Below, one piece after another: positions 16,998-25,932 of a DNA stretch of 64,000 bases. The DNA lies in assembly GCF_001941945.1 (NCBI RefSeq), contig NZ_CP015583.1, forward strand, positions 3,169,501-3,233,500, read 5' to 3'. Numbering within the stretch: position 1 is the stretch's first letter; the number at the start of each line of letters is the position of its first letter. The DNA comes from Roseomonas gilardii (GTDB taxonomy: Bacteria; Pseudomonadota; Alphaproteobacteria; Acetobacterales; Acetobacteraceae). Both the position numbers and the translations under genes were made by a program. The notes under the pieces are model-generated. The model worked only from the letters and a program-made list of their open reading frames with translations. It ran no database searches and was not told the DNA's origin.

Positions 16998-18530
16998 TCA
17001 GTCCTCCAACGGCAGGGGCAGGTCGCGGAAGGCCTTCCAGTCGGCAGGCAGCCGGGCGACGGCTGCCGCGCGGCGCGCCTCGGCCCATTGCGCCAGCCCG
17101 GCCATGGCGGGCGCCAGTTCCGTGCCACGGCGCGCCACCAGCTTCTCCGCCATGGCCGTGGCGGTCACGGCATCGTTCAGCCCGCCCAGATCCTCCTGCA
17201 ACTCCTTGCAGCCCTGGAGGTAGCGCCGCAGCGCCTTGTCGGGACAGAGGCCGGACAGGAACTCCAGGCCATAGCGCAGCCGCTTCAGCGCCTTGCGCAG
17301 CCCATGCAGCTCCTCCATCGAGCGCTGCCGGATCTTCCTGCCGCGCCGGCGGACCTTGCGGGCGGCACCTTCCAGCAGTTCGGGCGCGACCTCGGCCAGG
17401 GGCTTGCCCACCGCCGCCCCGCCCAGCACGGCCGGATCCTCCGCCCAACCGGCGAGGCCCAGCACCAGCGCACCCAGCGCCGGCCGGCGAAGCTCCTCCA
17501 GCATGTCGGCATGGGCCTCCGCGCGGCACTCCTCGGCAGCGGGGCGCAGCAGGGCGATCCACTCCGCCGTGCCCGCCTCCTTGCCGGCCTCGGGCAGGGT
17601 CTCCTCACAGAAGACGTCCCAATCCCGTACCGCGCCCAGGACCTGCCCCAGCCGCCGCAGCTCACCCTCGAACCGGGCCGTGGCATGCGGCTCCAGCAGC
17701 GGGCCGAAGAGGCGCAGCCCCGCCCGCAGCCGGCGGATGGCGACCCGCATCTGGTGCACACCCTCCATCCGGCTGCCATCCGCCGCGCCGGTCCGGGCCA
17801 GCGGCTCGTTGGCCATGAGCTGGCGGAGGCACGAACCGATGACGGCCCTCACCGCCTCGGCCACCGTCATCTCCGGCCGCAGCGTCACCTCCCCGGCCTT
17901 CTCGGCCCGGCGCGGCGCCTTGGCGGCGAGCTGCCAGCCGCGTGCGGCCTTGCTTTCGGTGGACAGCAGCGCGCCCGGCACGGCGAGCAGCACCTCCGAG
18001 GCCAGCCGGTAGAGCGCGATGGCGGAACCCTGCTGGAGCTCCAGCTCCATCTCGCGGATCGGCTCGCGGCGCTTGCCGGCCCGGATCTCGCCCAGGTCCA
18101 GCACGGCCTCGATCCGCACATCCTCCCCGGGGGCGAGGTCGCAGCGCAGCCGCCGCACCCGCGTCTCGAAGACCGGCCTCAGGGCCGTGCCCTCGGGCAG
18201 CAGGGGCTCGGCGGGCGTGCCACGCAGCAGGGCAGGGTCCGGAACCTTCCCCTCGACCGGCGCCTCCCATTCGCCGCGCCCGAAGGTGCTGCCGTCGCTG
18301 GCGGTCTTCAGGGTCTGCAGGGTGCGCGCGCCGCCTCGGCGCAGGCGCAGGGCCATGCCTTCCTTCAGCAGGCGGCGGTCGGTGGTGTCGAAATAGGTGG
18401 TGACCTGGTGACGCTCGGCCGGGATCAGGCCGCGGAACGCATCGAGATCCGGAAAGGTGTCGCCGTAGCCATCCGGCAGGAGGAGCTTGATCTCCAGTTC
18501 CCGCGGAGCTTCTTCATCATGATCTGCCAT
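16998..18530 (-). CDS. CYTH and CHAD domain protein
   Basis: A 510-residue two-domain protein. The N-terminal CYTH domain (about 10-210) carries the ExExK triphosphate-binding signature ELEIK and the TYFDTTDRRL strand, so it may hydrolyse inorganic triphosphate like E. coli YgiF. The C-terminal CHAD domain (about 225-500) has the paired histidine-arginine helices VHQMRVAIRRLRAGLRLFG and LHGLRKALKRLRYGLEFL, which bind polyphosphate. Together they suggest a role in polyphosphate or triphosphate handling; the exact reaction here is inferred. It has no signal peptide. The gene is alone and minus-strand. A hairpin lies between it and the fructose operon but belongs to the latter. Confidence 0.92.
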   Translation of the reverse strand: MADHDEEAPRELEIKLLLPDGYGDTFPDLDAFRGLIPAERHQVTTYFDTTDRRLLKEGMALRLRRGGARTLQTLKTASDGSTFGRGEWEAPVEGKVPDPALLRGTPAEPLLPEGTALRPVFETRVRRLRCDLAPGEDVRIEAVLDLGEIRAGKRREPIREMELELQQGSAIALYRLASEVLLAVPGALLSTESKAARGWQLAAKAPRRAEKAGEVTLRPEMTVAEAVRAVIGSCLRQLMANEPLARTGAADGSRMEGVHQMRVAIRRLRAGLRLFGPLLEPHATARFEGELRRLGQVLGAVRDWDVFCEETLPEAGKEAGTAEWIALLRPAAEECRAEAHADMLEELRRPALGALVLGLAGWAEDPAVLGGAAVGKPLAEVAPELLEGAARKVRRRGRKIRQRSMEELHGLRKALKRLRYGLEFLSGLCPDKALRRYLQGCKELQEDLGGLNDAVTATAMAEKLVARRGTELAPAMAGLAQWAEARRAAAVARLPADWKAFRDLPLPLED

Positions 18531-18601
18531 CGTCCAGGCAGAATGTCATGGCGCCCCCGGACGACCGAGACAGTCTTTAAAATTTCAATAATCTGTCATC
18601 A

Positions 18602-18633
18602 AAGAGACGCACGGTTGTGCCCGTGCGTCTCTT
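18602..18633 (-). terminator. Intrinsic terminator of the fructose PTS operon
   Basis: A perfect 13-bp stem (AAGAGACGCACGG and its complement) with a six-base loop sits 11 bases beyond the fruA stop. Read on the minus strand it is followed by TTT, giving a standard Rho-independent terminator. The flanking bases toward 18570-18600 are AT-rich. Confidence 0.85.
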
Positions 18634-18643
18634 CTCGCGGCTG

Positions 18644-20410
18644 TCAGGCCGCCACCGCCTCCGCCGGGCTGTTGCGCTTCAGCACCGCGACGGCGAGGCC
18701 GGTGATCACCGTGCCGACCACGATCGCCACGAGATAGCCCAGCGGATTGCCCACCGCGCCGGGGATGCCCACCACGAAGATGCCGCCATGCGGCGCCCGC
18801 AGCGTGCAGCCGAACAGCATGGACAGCGCCCCCGTCACCGCCGAACCAGCGATCAGCGCCGGGATCACGCGCAGCGGGTCCTTGGCCGCGAAGGGGATCG
18901 CCCCCTCGCTGATGAAGGCGAGGCCAAGCACGAAGGCCGCCTTGCCCGCATCGCGCTCCTCCTGCCCGAAGCGGTTGCGGGCGATGAAGGTCGCCAGCGC
19001 GATGCCCAGCGGCGGCGTCATGCCGGCGGCCATGATCGCCGCCATCGGGCCGAAGGTGTCGCTGCCCAGCAGCCCGACGCCGAAGGCATAGGCCGCCTTG
19101 TTCACCGGCCCGCCCATGTCCACCGCCATCATGGCGCCGAGGATCAGCCCCAGCAGCACGGCGTTGGTGGTGCCCATGGAGCGCAGCGTCTCGGTCAGCC
19201 AGGCGAGCAGCGCCGCGATCGGCGTGCCGATCACATAGATCATCAGCATGCCGACGACGATCGACGCGATCAGCGGGATCACCAGCACGGGTTTCAGCCC
19301 TTCCAGGCTGTCCGGGAAGGGCAGGCTGTCGCGCAGCCATTTCGCGACATAGCCGGCCAGGAAGCCGGCCGCGATACCGCCCAGGAAGCCGGCGCCGACG
19401 AGATTGGCCAGCATGCCGCCGACGAAGCCCGGCGCCAGTCCGGGCCGGTCGGCGATGGAAAAGGCGATGAAGGCCGCCAGCACCGGCACCATCAGCGCCA
19501 GGGCCGATTTGGCGCCGATGTTGAAGAAGGCCTCGGCCAGAGAGCCCGGCTCCTTGAACGCCTCGATGCCGAAGGCGAAGGAGATGGCGATGCAAAGGCC
19601 GCCCGCCGTGACCAGCGGGATCATGTAGGACACGCCGGTCATCAGGTGCTTGTAGGCGCCGCGCCCGGTGCCCTTGCCCGCCGGCTTGGCCGGGGTCGGC
19701 GCCGCGCCCGAAGCCGCCGCCCCACCCTGGGGTTCGGCGACCAGCGCGCGCCTGATCAGGTCCTGACCGCCGCGCAGCGCCTCGTTGGTGCCGGTGATGA
19801 CGATGCGCTTGCCGTCGAAGCGGCCGGTGTCCACGCCGGTATCGGCGGCGATCACCACCGCGTCGGCGGCGGCGATCTCCTCCGGGGTGAGTTGATTCTT
19901 GGCGCCGACCGAACCCTGGGTCTCGACCTTGATCTCATGGCCCAGCGCCTTCGCCGCCTTCTCCAACGCGGCGGCGGCCATGAAGGTGTGCGCGATGCCC
20001 GTCGGACAGGCGGTGATGCCCACCAGCTTCTTCGGGCCGGAGGCAGCAGCCACCGCCGCGCCGGCGATGGCACCGGCAGGCGCCGTGGCGACGGGTGCCA
20101 CGACCGGTGGCCGGGGCAGGTTCGCCAGCGCCGCCGCCGAGCGCAGCGCGGTTTCCGGATGGCGGATCGCCTCCACCACCGTGGTGGCGATCAGCGGCCG
20201 GCCGGCGAAGCGCGCCGCCTCCGCCGTGGCATCGCCCACCAGGAGGACGGCATCCGCCTCCCCATGCCCGTCGCGGACGGGGCTTCCCTCGCCCGTATCG
20301 AGCGACAGCTCGACATGGCTTCTCTCGGCAGCCTCGCGCAGCGCCTCGGCCGCCATGGCGGCATGGGGCGGGCTGGCGGCATGCCGGATCACGGCGGTCA
20401 GCCGGGTCAT
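18644..20410 (-). CDS. fruA: Fructose-specific PTS EIIBC component
   Basis: A 588-residue membrane permease that takes up fructose and phosphorylates it to fructose-1-phosphate. The N-terminal 100 residues are a degenerate EIIB-like (B') domain. The active EIIB domain has its phosphocysteine Cys135 in GITACPTGIAHTFMAA. From about 255 the EIIC domain follows, with roughly eight to nine hydrophobic segments and conserved MMAVDMGGPVNKAAYAFG and FISEGAIPFAAKDPLRV. A GAGGGGG ribosome site precedes the ATG. It is the last gene of a three-gene operon with fruB and fruK, 90 bases after fruK, and ends at a clear terminator. Confidence 0.96.
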   Translation of the reverse strand: MTRLTAVIRHAASPPHAAMAAEALREAAERSHVELSLDTGEGSPVRDGHGEADAVLLVGDATAEAARFAGRPLIATTVVEAIRHPETALRSAAALANLPRPPVVAPVATAPAGAIAGAAVAAASGPKKLVGITACPTGIAHTFMAAAALEKAAKALGHEIKVETQGSVGAKNQLTPEEIAAADAVVIAADTGVDTGRFDGKRIVITGTNEALRGGQDLIRRALVAEPQGGAAASGAAPTPAKPAGKGTGRGAYKHLMTGVSYMIPLVTAGGLCIAISFAFGIEAFKEPGSLAEAFFNIGAKSALALMVPVLAAFIAFSIADRPGLAPGFVGGMLANLVGAGFLGGIAAGFLAGYVAKWLRDSLPFPDSLEGLKPVLVIPLIASIVVGMLMIYVIGTPIAALLAWLTETLRSMGTTNAVLLGLILGAMMAVDMGGPVNKAAYAFGVGLLGSDTFGPMAAIMAAGMTPPLGIALATFIARNRFGQEERDAGKAAFVLGLAFISEGAIPFAAKDPLRVIPALIAGSAVTGALSMLFGCTLRAPHGGIFVVGIPGAVGNPLGYLVAIVVGTVITGLAVAVLKRNSPAEAVAA

Positions 20411-20500
20411 GCAGTTGTCCCCCTCAGGACTGAATGGCGCCGGAAAGGCCGCCTCCGGCCGGTATCGCCCGGTGGAGGCAGCCTGTCCGTGGCGCCTGGA

Positions 20501-21466
20501 TTACAGCTTCTCGATCCGCACGGCTTCGGCAAGCCGTTCGATCGTGGAACGGTCCGGCATCCCGCCCGTGGAGCGGGAGACGGCGGCGGCGGCGCAGGCC
20601 GTGGCGAGGCGCGCCATGGGTTCCGGCTCCAGCCCCCGGGCCAGCGCGGCGGAAAGCCCCGCCACCATGGAATCGCCCGCGCCCACTGTGGTGGTCAGCG
20701 GCACCTTCGGCGGCGTGGCCCAGAGCATCCCCTCCGGCAGCGCGAAGAGCGCCCCATCGCCGCCCGCGGAGACGATGACGCGGGCGATGCCCCGCCCCCG
20801 CATCTCCGCCGCCGCGGCCAGGACCGCCTCGCGCCCTTCCAGCCGGCGGCCCAGCAGCGCGCCCAGCTCGTCGCGGTTGGGCTTGATCAGGTCCACCCCG
20901 GCCTCCAGCGCCGGGCCGAGGGCCGCGCCGCTGGTGTCCAGCAGCACCAGCCGCCCGGCGGCACGCTGCGCCTTCGCCAGCACCGCCCAGGCATCCGGGG
21001 CGAGACCGGGCGGCAGGCTGCCGGACAGCACCACGATGGCCGGGGCGACGGCATCGAGCCGGGCCAGCACCCCATCCAGCGCATCCGCCGGCGCCTCGGG
21101 CCCCGGCGTGTTCACATCGGTGACGCGCCCGTCGCCACCTTCCACCAGCTTGACGTTGATGCGCGCCCGGCCCGGCACGCGGTGGAAGGCGTCCTCCACC
21201 CCCATGCCGGCGAGGTAGCGGGCATAGGCATCCGCATCGAGGCGCGGCATCAGCCCCGTCGCGGCGCTGCGCTGCCCCAGCACGGCATGCATGGCGGAAA
21301 CGTTCACGCCCTTGCCCGCCGGGCGCATCTCCGCCCCCCGGGCGCGGTTGACCTCGCCCGGCTCCAGCCGGTCCAGCATCACGGTGAAGTCCATGGCCGG
21401 GTTCAGCGTGACCGTGGCGATGACCCCGCCCTTGCTGGCCCCGACCTGACTGGCTTCAGGCGGCAT
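20501..21466 (-). CDS. fruK: 1-phosphofructokinase
   Basis: A 321-residue PfkB-family kinase that phosphorylates fructose-1-phosphate to fructose-1,6-bisphosphate. The opening VIATVTLNPAMDFTV is a FruK hallmark. The PfkB signatures GKGVNVSAMHAVLG and DLIKPNRDELGALLG follow, and the catalytic Asp is in TTTVGAGDSMVAGL. Its ATG at 21466 lies inside the end of fruB and overlaps it by 11 bases, so translation is coupled. It sits between the energy-coupling protein and the permease of the same sugar, completing the fructose uptake route into glycolysis. Confidence 0.95.
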   Translation of the reverse strand: MPPEASQVGASKGGVIATVTLNPAMDFTVMLDRLEPGEVNRARGAEMRPAGKGVNVSAMHAVLGQRSAATGLMPRLDADAYARYLAGMGVEDAFHRVPGRARINVKLVEGGDGRVTDVNTPGPEAPADALDGVLARLDAVAPAIVVLSGSLPPGLAPDAWAVLAKAQRAAGRLVLLDTSGAALGPALEAGVDLIKPNRDELGALLGRRLEGREAVLAAAAEMRGRGIARVIVSAGGDGALFALPEGMLWATPPKVPLTTTVGAGDSMVAGLSAALARGLEPEPMARLATACAAAAVSRSTGGMPDRSTIERLAEAVRIEKL

Positions 21467-23969
21467 GGGCCATCTCCCGCGCCACGGGCAGGGCCCGGAC
21501 CTCGGCGGCGGTGGCGCAGTTCAGCGCGGTGCGCGCCAGACGCTCGGCCTCGGTGCGGCTGAGGCCGCGGATCTGCGCCTTCAGCGCCGCCACGTTGGGG
21601 ATGGAGACCGACAGCTCGTCCACTCCGAGGCCCACCAGGATCGGCGCAGCCACCGGGTCCGCCGCCATGTTGCCGCAGACGCCGACCCAGCGGCCGCGCG
21701 CATGGGCGGCCTTCACCGTCATGTCGATCAGCCGCAGCACCGCCGGGTCCAGCGCGTCCGAGCGCGCGCCCAGCGTCGGGTGCAGCCGGTCCACCGCCAG
21801 CGTGTACTGCGTCAGGTCGTTGGTGCCGATGGAGAAGAAATCCGCCTCGGCGGCGAGCTGGTCGGCCATCACCGCGGCGGCGGGGACCTCGACCATGATG
21901 CCCACCTCGACCGGCGGGGCGATCAGGGCGCGGCGCTCCTCCTCGATCAGCGCCTTGGCGGCGCGCAGGTCGGCGAGCCCGTCCACCATCGGCAGCATGA
22001 TGCGGATGTCGCCATGCTTCGCCGCGCGCAGGGCGGCACGGATCTGCGGCCGGAACAGCGCCGGATTGGCGAGGCAGAGGCGCAGGCCACGCAGGCCCAG
22101 GAAGGGATTGGCCTCGGCCGGGTGGCGCACGAAGCGCAGCGGCTTGTCGCCACCCGCATCCAGCGTCCGCAGCACCACCGGCAGCCCGCCGAAGCCCTCG
22201 GCCAGCTTGCGGTAGATCTCGAACTGCTCGTCCTCGGTCGGCGGCTCGGCGCGGTCGTCGAACAAGAACTCGGAGCGCACCAGCCCGGTGCCCTCGGCGC
22301 CGGCGGCCACGGCCTCCACCGCCTCCTCCGGCTTGCGGCAATTGGCCGCGACCTCCACCCGGTGCCCGTCCCGCGTCACGGCGGGACGGAAGGCGGCGGC
22401 CTTGGCGGCGGCGGCGCGGTCGCGCCCGCTGGCGATGGCCTTCTCCGCCGCGGCGATCTGCGCCGCGTCCGGATCGGGGCGCAGCAGGCCGCGGTCGCCA
22501 TCCACGATCACCGGCGTGCCGTCCGGCAGCTCCATCACGGCGGGGCCCGCGGCGACGATGGCGGGGATGCCCAGGGCGCGCGCCAGGATGGCGGTATGCG
22601 CCGTGGGCCCGCCCGCCGCCGTCACCAGCCCCACCACCCGCATCGGGTCGAGCCCGGCGGTCTCGGAGGGGGTCAGGTCCTCGGCCACCACCACCGCGCG
22701 CTCGGGCAGCGGGACGGAGATGTCGGGATCGCCGCTGGCGCCGGTGAGGCGCCGCAGCACGCGGCGGGAGACGTCCTTCAGGTCGTTGGCGCGCTCCGCC
22801 AGCAACGGGTCGCCCAGCGCCACCAGCGCCTCGGCGCGGGAGGCGGTGGCGCCGTCCCAGGCGGCCGGGGCGGAGGCGCCCTTCTCGATCCGCATCCGGG
22901 CATCGGCCAGCAGCTCCGGGTCCTCCAGGAACTCCTCATGCGCGCCGAAGATCGCGGCGTGCTTGGCGCCGATGCGCGTGGTCATGTCCGCCGCCACCTG
23001 GCGCAGCTCGGCCTTGGCCTCGGCCAGCGCGCCGTCCAGCGCCGCGCGCTCGGCGGCCGGGTCGGCGGCCGTCTCGGCATAGCCCGCGCTCTCGGAGCGG
23101 TGGCGGAAGATCACGCCGATCGCGACGCCGGGGCTGGCGGGCAGGCCGGCGATGGCCCCCTCCTCGGCCACCGGGGCCACGGCCTCCGGGGCGCGGTCGG
23201 CGGGAGCGTGGTCGTCATCCCCCTCCCCCAGCCCGGCGACGAAGCCCGCGCGCACCGCCTCCAGCGCCTCGGCGGCCTGCGGGCCATGGGCGGTGACGGT
23301 GAGCTGGGCATTCGCCCCGGCGCCGAGCTGCAGCAGCGAGATCATGCTCTTCGCATCGGCCCGGCGCTCGCCGTGGCGGATCTCGACGGCGGCATCGTAG
23401 CGCTTGGCGATGCCGGCCAGCGCGCGGGCCGGGCGGGCGTGCAGCCCGGCGGCGCCCGGCGCCTGCACGCCGATGGAGAAGCCCTCGCCCGAGGCTTCCA
23501 GGGAAGCCGCCGGCGGCATGGCGGGGGCGGGGGCCCCGGCCGGTGCCGCGTCGGGGTCCAGCGTGCGCAGGATCAGCCCGGGATCGCGCGTGGTGGCGAG
23601 CCGCTCAGCGAGCGCGCTGTCGCCCAGGACTTCGGTCAGGCGGCGCAGCACCTCGATATGCTCGTCGCCCTGGGCGGCGATGGCCACCACCAGCCGGGCC
23701 TTGTCCTCGCCCCAGTCCACGCCCTGCGGCACCTGGAGCACGGAGATGGCGGTGCTGTGGATCAGGTTCCGGTCGTTGCGCTGGCCATGCGGAATGGCGA
23801 TGCCGTCGCCGAGATAGGTCTCGGCCTCGCCCTCCCGGCGCAGCATGCTCTCCACATAGGCGGGCGCGATGGCGCCCGTGTCCACGAGGAGCTGGGCCGC
23901 CTGCCGGATGGCCTCGTCCTTGGACTCCGGCTTCGCGTCGAGGCGGATGCGTTCGGCGGAAAGGATCAC
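21456..23969 (-). CDS. fruB: Fused PTS EIIA(Fru)-HPr-enzyme I
   Basis: An 837-residue fusion carrying the whole soluble phosphorelay from PEP to the permease. EIIA is at the N-terminus with phosphohistidine His61 in GIAIPHGQRND. HPr lies at about 165-250 with His177 in AAGLHARPA and the regulatory-Ser region KSMISLLQLGAG. Enzyme I fills the rest with active-site His458 in GGPTAHTAILARALGIPAI and the PEP-binding C-terminal blocks TGLVRSEFLF and FFSIGTNDLTQYTLA. I chose GTG at 23969 because it starts the EIIA core; no strong ribosome site is seen. Such triple fusions in an operon with fruK and fruA form a self-contained fructose PTS. Confidence 0.95.
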   Translation of the reverse strand: MILSAERIRLDAKPESKDEAIRQAAQLLVDTGAIAPAYVESMLRREGEAETYLGDGIAIPHGQRNDRNLIHSTAISVLQVPQGVDWGEDKARLVVAIAAQGDEHIEVLRRLTEVLGDSALAERLATTRDPGLILRTLDPDAAPAGAPAPAMPPAASLEASGEGFSIGVQAPGAAGLHARPARALAGIAKRYDAAVEIRHGERRADAKSMISLLQLGAGANAQLTVTAHGPQAAEALEAVRAGFVAGLGEGDDDHAPADRAPEAVAPVAEEGAIAGLPASPGVAIGVIFRHRSESAGYAETAADPAAERAALDGALAEAKAELRQVAADMTTRIGAKHAAIFGAHEEFLEDPELLADARMRIEKGASAPAAWDGATASRAEALVALGDPLLAERANDLKDVSRRVLRRLTGASGDPDISVPLPERAVVVAEDLTPSETAGLDPMRVVGLVTAAGGPTAHTAILARALGIPAIVAAGPAVMELPDGTPVIVDGDRGLLRPDPDAAQIAAAEKAIASGRDRAAAAKAAAFRPAVTRDGHRVEVAANCRKPEEAVEAVAAGAEGTGLVRSEFLFDDRAEPPTEDEQFEIYRKLAEGFGGLPVVLRTLDAGGDKPLRFVRHPAEANPFLGLRGLRLCLANPALFRPQIRAALRAAKHGDIRIMLPMVDGLADLRAAKALIEEERRALIAPPVEVGIMVEVPAAAVMADQLAAEADFFSIGTNDLTQYTLAVDRLHPTLGARSDALDPAVLRLIDMTVKAAHARGRWVGVCGNMAADPVAAPILVGLGVDELSVSIPNVAALKAQIRGLSRTEAERLARTALNCATAAEVRALPVAREMAHAA

Positions 23970-24318
23970 GTGTGCTGGCGTCCCTTGGTCACGGTGTGGC
24001 GCCCGGAACCGGCGGGGCCTCCAGGGGCCCCCGTCCATCGGGTCCGCCCATCCGCCGCCAGCCGCCCCGTAGCCCGAACCTTGTCGTAAATGGCGGAACA
24101 GCACCAGGCAATTGGGACATTTCCGGCTGGCCTGGCGACGGACCGGATCATGGGCGCAAAAGCCCGTGGGAAGCACCTTCGGCCATCGTGGCCGCCCTTT
24201 CCTCCGCTTGCTCCGGAGGGAGCGGCACCTATGGACGCCCCTCCTCCCGGCTGCCACCCTGCCGCACCGCCGCGCACCTCCCGCGCGGCCGGTCACGATG
24301 GGTGGAAGAGGATACGGC
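23970..24318. other. Divergent promoter region, fructose operon and solute-binding protein
   Basis: These 349 bases separate fruB (minus) from an exported solute-binding protein (plus). No gene is supported. The stretch near 24085-24125 is relatively A/T-rich and is the likeliest place for the fru promoter. No regulator gene (FruR/Cra type) lies beside the operon, and I could not find a convincing Cra-like palindrome. A purine-rich ribosome site for the plus-strand gene is at 24303-24312. Confidence 0.35.
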
Positions 24319-25932
24319 ATGCGTCGCCGCGGGCTCCTGGCAACCTCCCTGGCGGCGGGCCTGGCCGTCCCTCCCCTGGCCCTGCCGGGCCTCGTCCGCG
24401 CCCGGGCCGCGTCGTCCGGCGGCTCCGTGCTGCGCTTCGTGCCACAATCCGACCTCGCCGTGCTCGATCCCATCTGGAGCACGGCCTATGTCACGCGCAA
24501 CCACGCGCTGATGGTCTTCGATACGCTCTACGGCATGGACAGCGCCTTCCGCGCCCGGCCGCAGATGGTGGCAGGGCACGAGGTCTCGCCGGACGGGCTG
24601 GACTGGCGCCTGACGCTGCGCGAAGGCCTGCGCTTCCATGACGGGGAGCCGGTGCTGGCGCGGGACTGCGTCGCCTCCATCCGCCGCTGGGGCGCGCGCG
24701 ACGGGTTCGGCCAGACGCTGATGGCGGCGACGGAGGAACTTTCCGCCGAGGGCGACCGGGTGATCCGCTTCCGCCTGAAGCGCCCCTTCCCGCTCCTGCC
24801 GGATGCGCTGGGCAAGGCGGGTTCCGCGATCTGTGCCATCATGCCGGAGCGCCTGGCGAAGACCGATCCCTTCACCCAGGTGACGGAGATGGTGGGCAGC
24901 GGCCCCTTCCGCTTCCTGGCCCAGGAGCGCGTGGCGGGTTCGCGCGTCGTCTATGCGCGCCACGAGCAGTACGTGCCGCGGCCGGAGGACGAGGCGGGCG
25001 GCCCCGCCGACTTCACCGCCGGGCCGAAGCGGGTGCATTTCGACCGCGTGGAATGGCATGTCCTGCCCGACGCCGCGACCGCCGCCAATGCCATGCGCGC
25101 GGGCGAGATGGACTGGTGGGAGAACCCGACCGCCGACCTGCTGCCCATGCTGCGCCAGGACGCGAAGCTCACCGTCGCGCAGCGCGATGTCGCCGGCTAT
25201 GTCGGCTGCCTGCGCTTCAACCACCTGAACCCGCCCTTCGACAACCCGGCCATCCGCCGCGCCCTGCTCGGCGCCGTGTCGCAGGCCGACTACATGACCG
25301 CCGTGGCCGGCACCGACCGGAGCAACTGGAGCGACGGCGTCGGCTATTTCCCGCCGGTCTCGCCGCTGGCCAGCGATGCCGGGATGGCGTCGCTCACCGG
25401 CCCGCGCGACCTCGCGGCGGCCCGCCGGGCCCTGGCCGAGGCGGGCTATGACGGCCAGAAGGTGGTTCTGCTCTCGCCCTCGGACTTCCCGACGCTGAAG
25501 GCCCTGGCGGATGTCACCGCCGACCTGCTGCGCCGGCTCGGGATGAACCTCGACGAACAGGCGATGGACTGGGGCTCGATGGTGCAGCGCCTGCCCAAGC
25601 GCGACCCGGTCGGGGCGGGCGGCTGGAGCGTCTTCGGCACCTTCTGGTCCGGCATCGACCAGATCAATCCCGCCGTGCACAGCTATCTGCGCGGCAACGG
25701 CATGGCCACCGGCTGGCCGCGCAGCGAGGCGCTGGAATCCCTGCGCGACGAATGGCTCGCCGCGCCCGACGCGGCGGCGCAGAAGGCCATCGCGGCGCGC
25801 ATCCAGGAACAGGCCTTCCGCGACGTGCCCTATATCCCGCTCGGCCAGATGCTCGCCTCCACCGTCTTCCGGCGGGAGATCGTGGACATCCCCAAGGGCT
25901 TCGTCCTGTTCTGGAGCACCCGCCGTGCCTGA
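24319..25932 (+). CDS. ABC-transporter solute-binding protein, family 5 (peptide/nickel/opine type)
   Basis: A 537-residue exported binding protein. The N-terminus MRRRGLLATSLAAGLAVPPL is a signal peptide ending near ARAAS. The family-5 core starts LRFVPQSDLAVLDPIWS and includes GSGPFRFL and LRFNHLNPPFDNPAIRRAL. These proteins capture oligopeptides, glutathione, opines or metals for an ABC importer, but no permease or ATPase gene lies nearby, so the cargo and partners are unknown. GGAAGAGG precedes the ATG. The last 8 bases overlap the P1 peptidase gene, which hints at peptide or amide uptake and cleavage. A clear paralogue is encoded at 33865-35499. Confidence 0.92.
   Translation: MRRRGLLATSLAAGLAVPPLALPGLVRARAASSGGSVLRFVPQSDLAVLDPIWSTAYVTRNHALMVFDTLYGMDSAFRARPQMVAGHEVSPDGLDWRLTLREGLRFHDGEPVLARDCVASIRRWGARDGFGQTLMAATEELSAEGDRVIRFRLKRPFPLLPDALGKAGSAICAIMPERLAKTDPFTQVTEMVGSGPFRFLAQERVAGSRVVYARHEQYVPRPEDEAGGPADFTAGPKRVHFDRVEWHVLPDAATAANAMRAGEMDWWENPTADLLPMLRQDAKLTVAQRDVAGYVGCLRFNHLNPPFDNPAIRRALLGAVSQADYMTAVAGTDRSNWSDGVGYFPPVSPLASDAGMASLTGPRDLAAARRALAEAGYDGQKVVLLSPSDFPTLKALADVTADLLRRLGMNLDEQAMDWGSMVQRLPKRDPVGAGGWSVFGTFWSGIDQINPAVHSYLRGNGMATGWPRSEALESLRDEWLAAPDAAAQKAIAARIQEQAFRDVPYIPLGQMLASTVFRREIVDIPKGFVLFWSTRRA

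Noticed and set aside
18617-21562. 981-codon plus-strand frame over fruA and fruK
   Set aside because: This is a typical long shadow frame at this GC; the real genes are the minus-strand PTS proteins.
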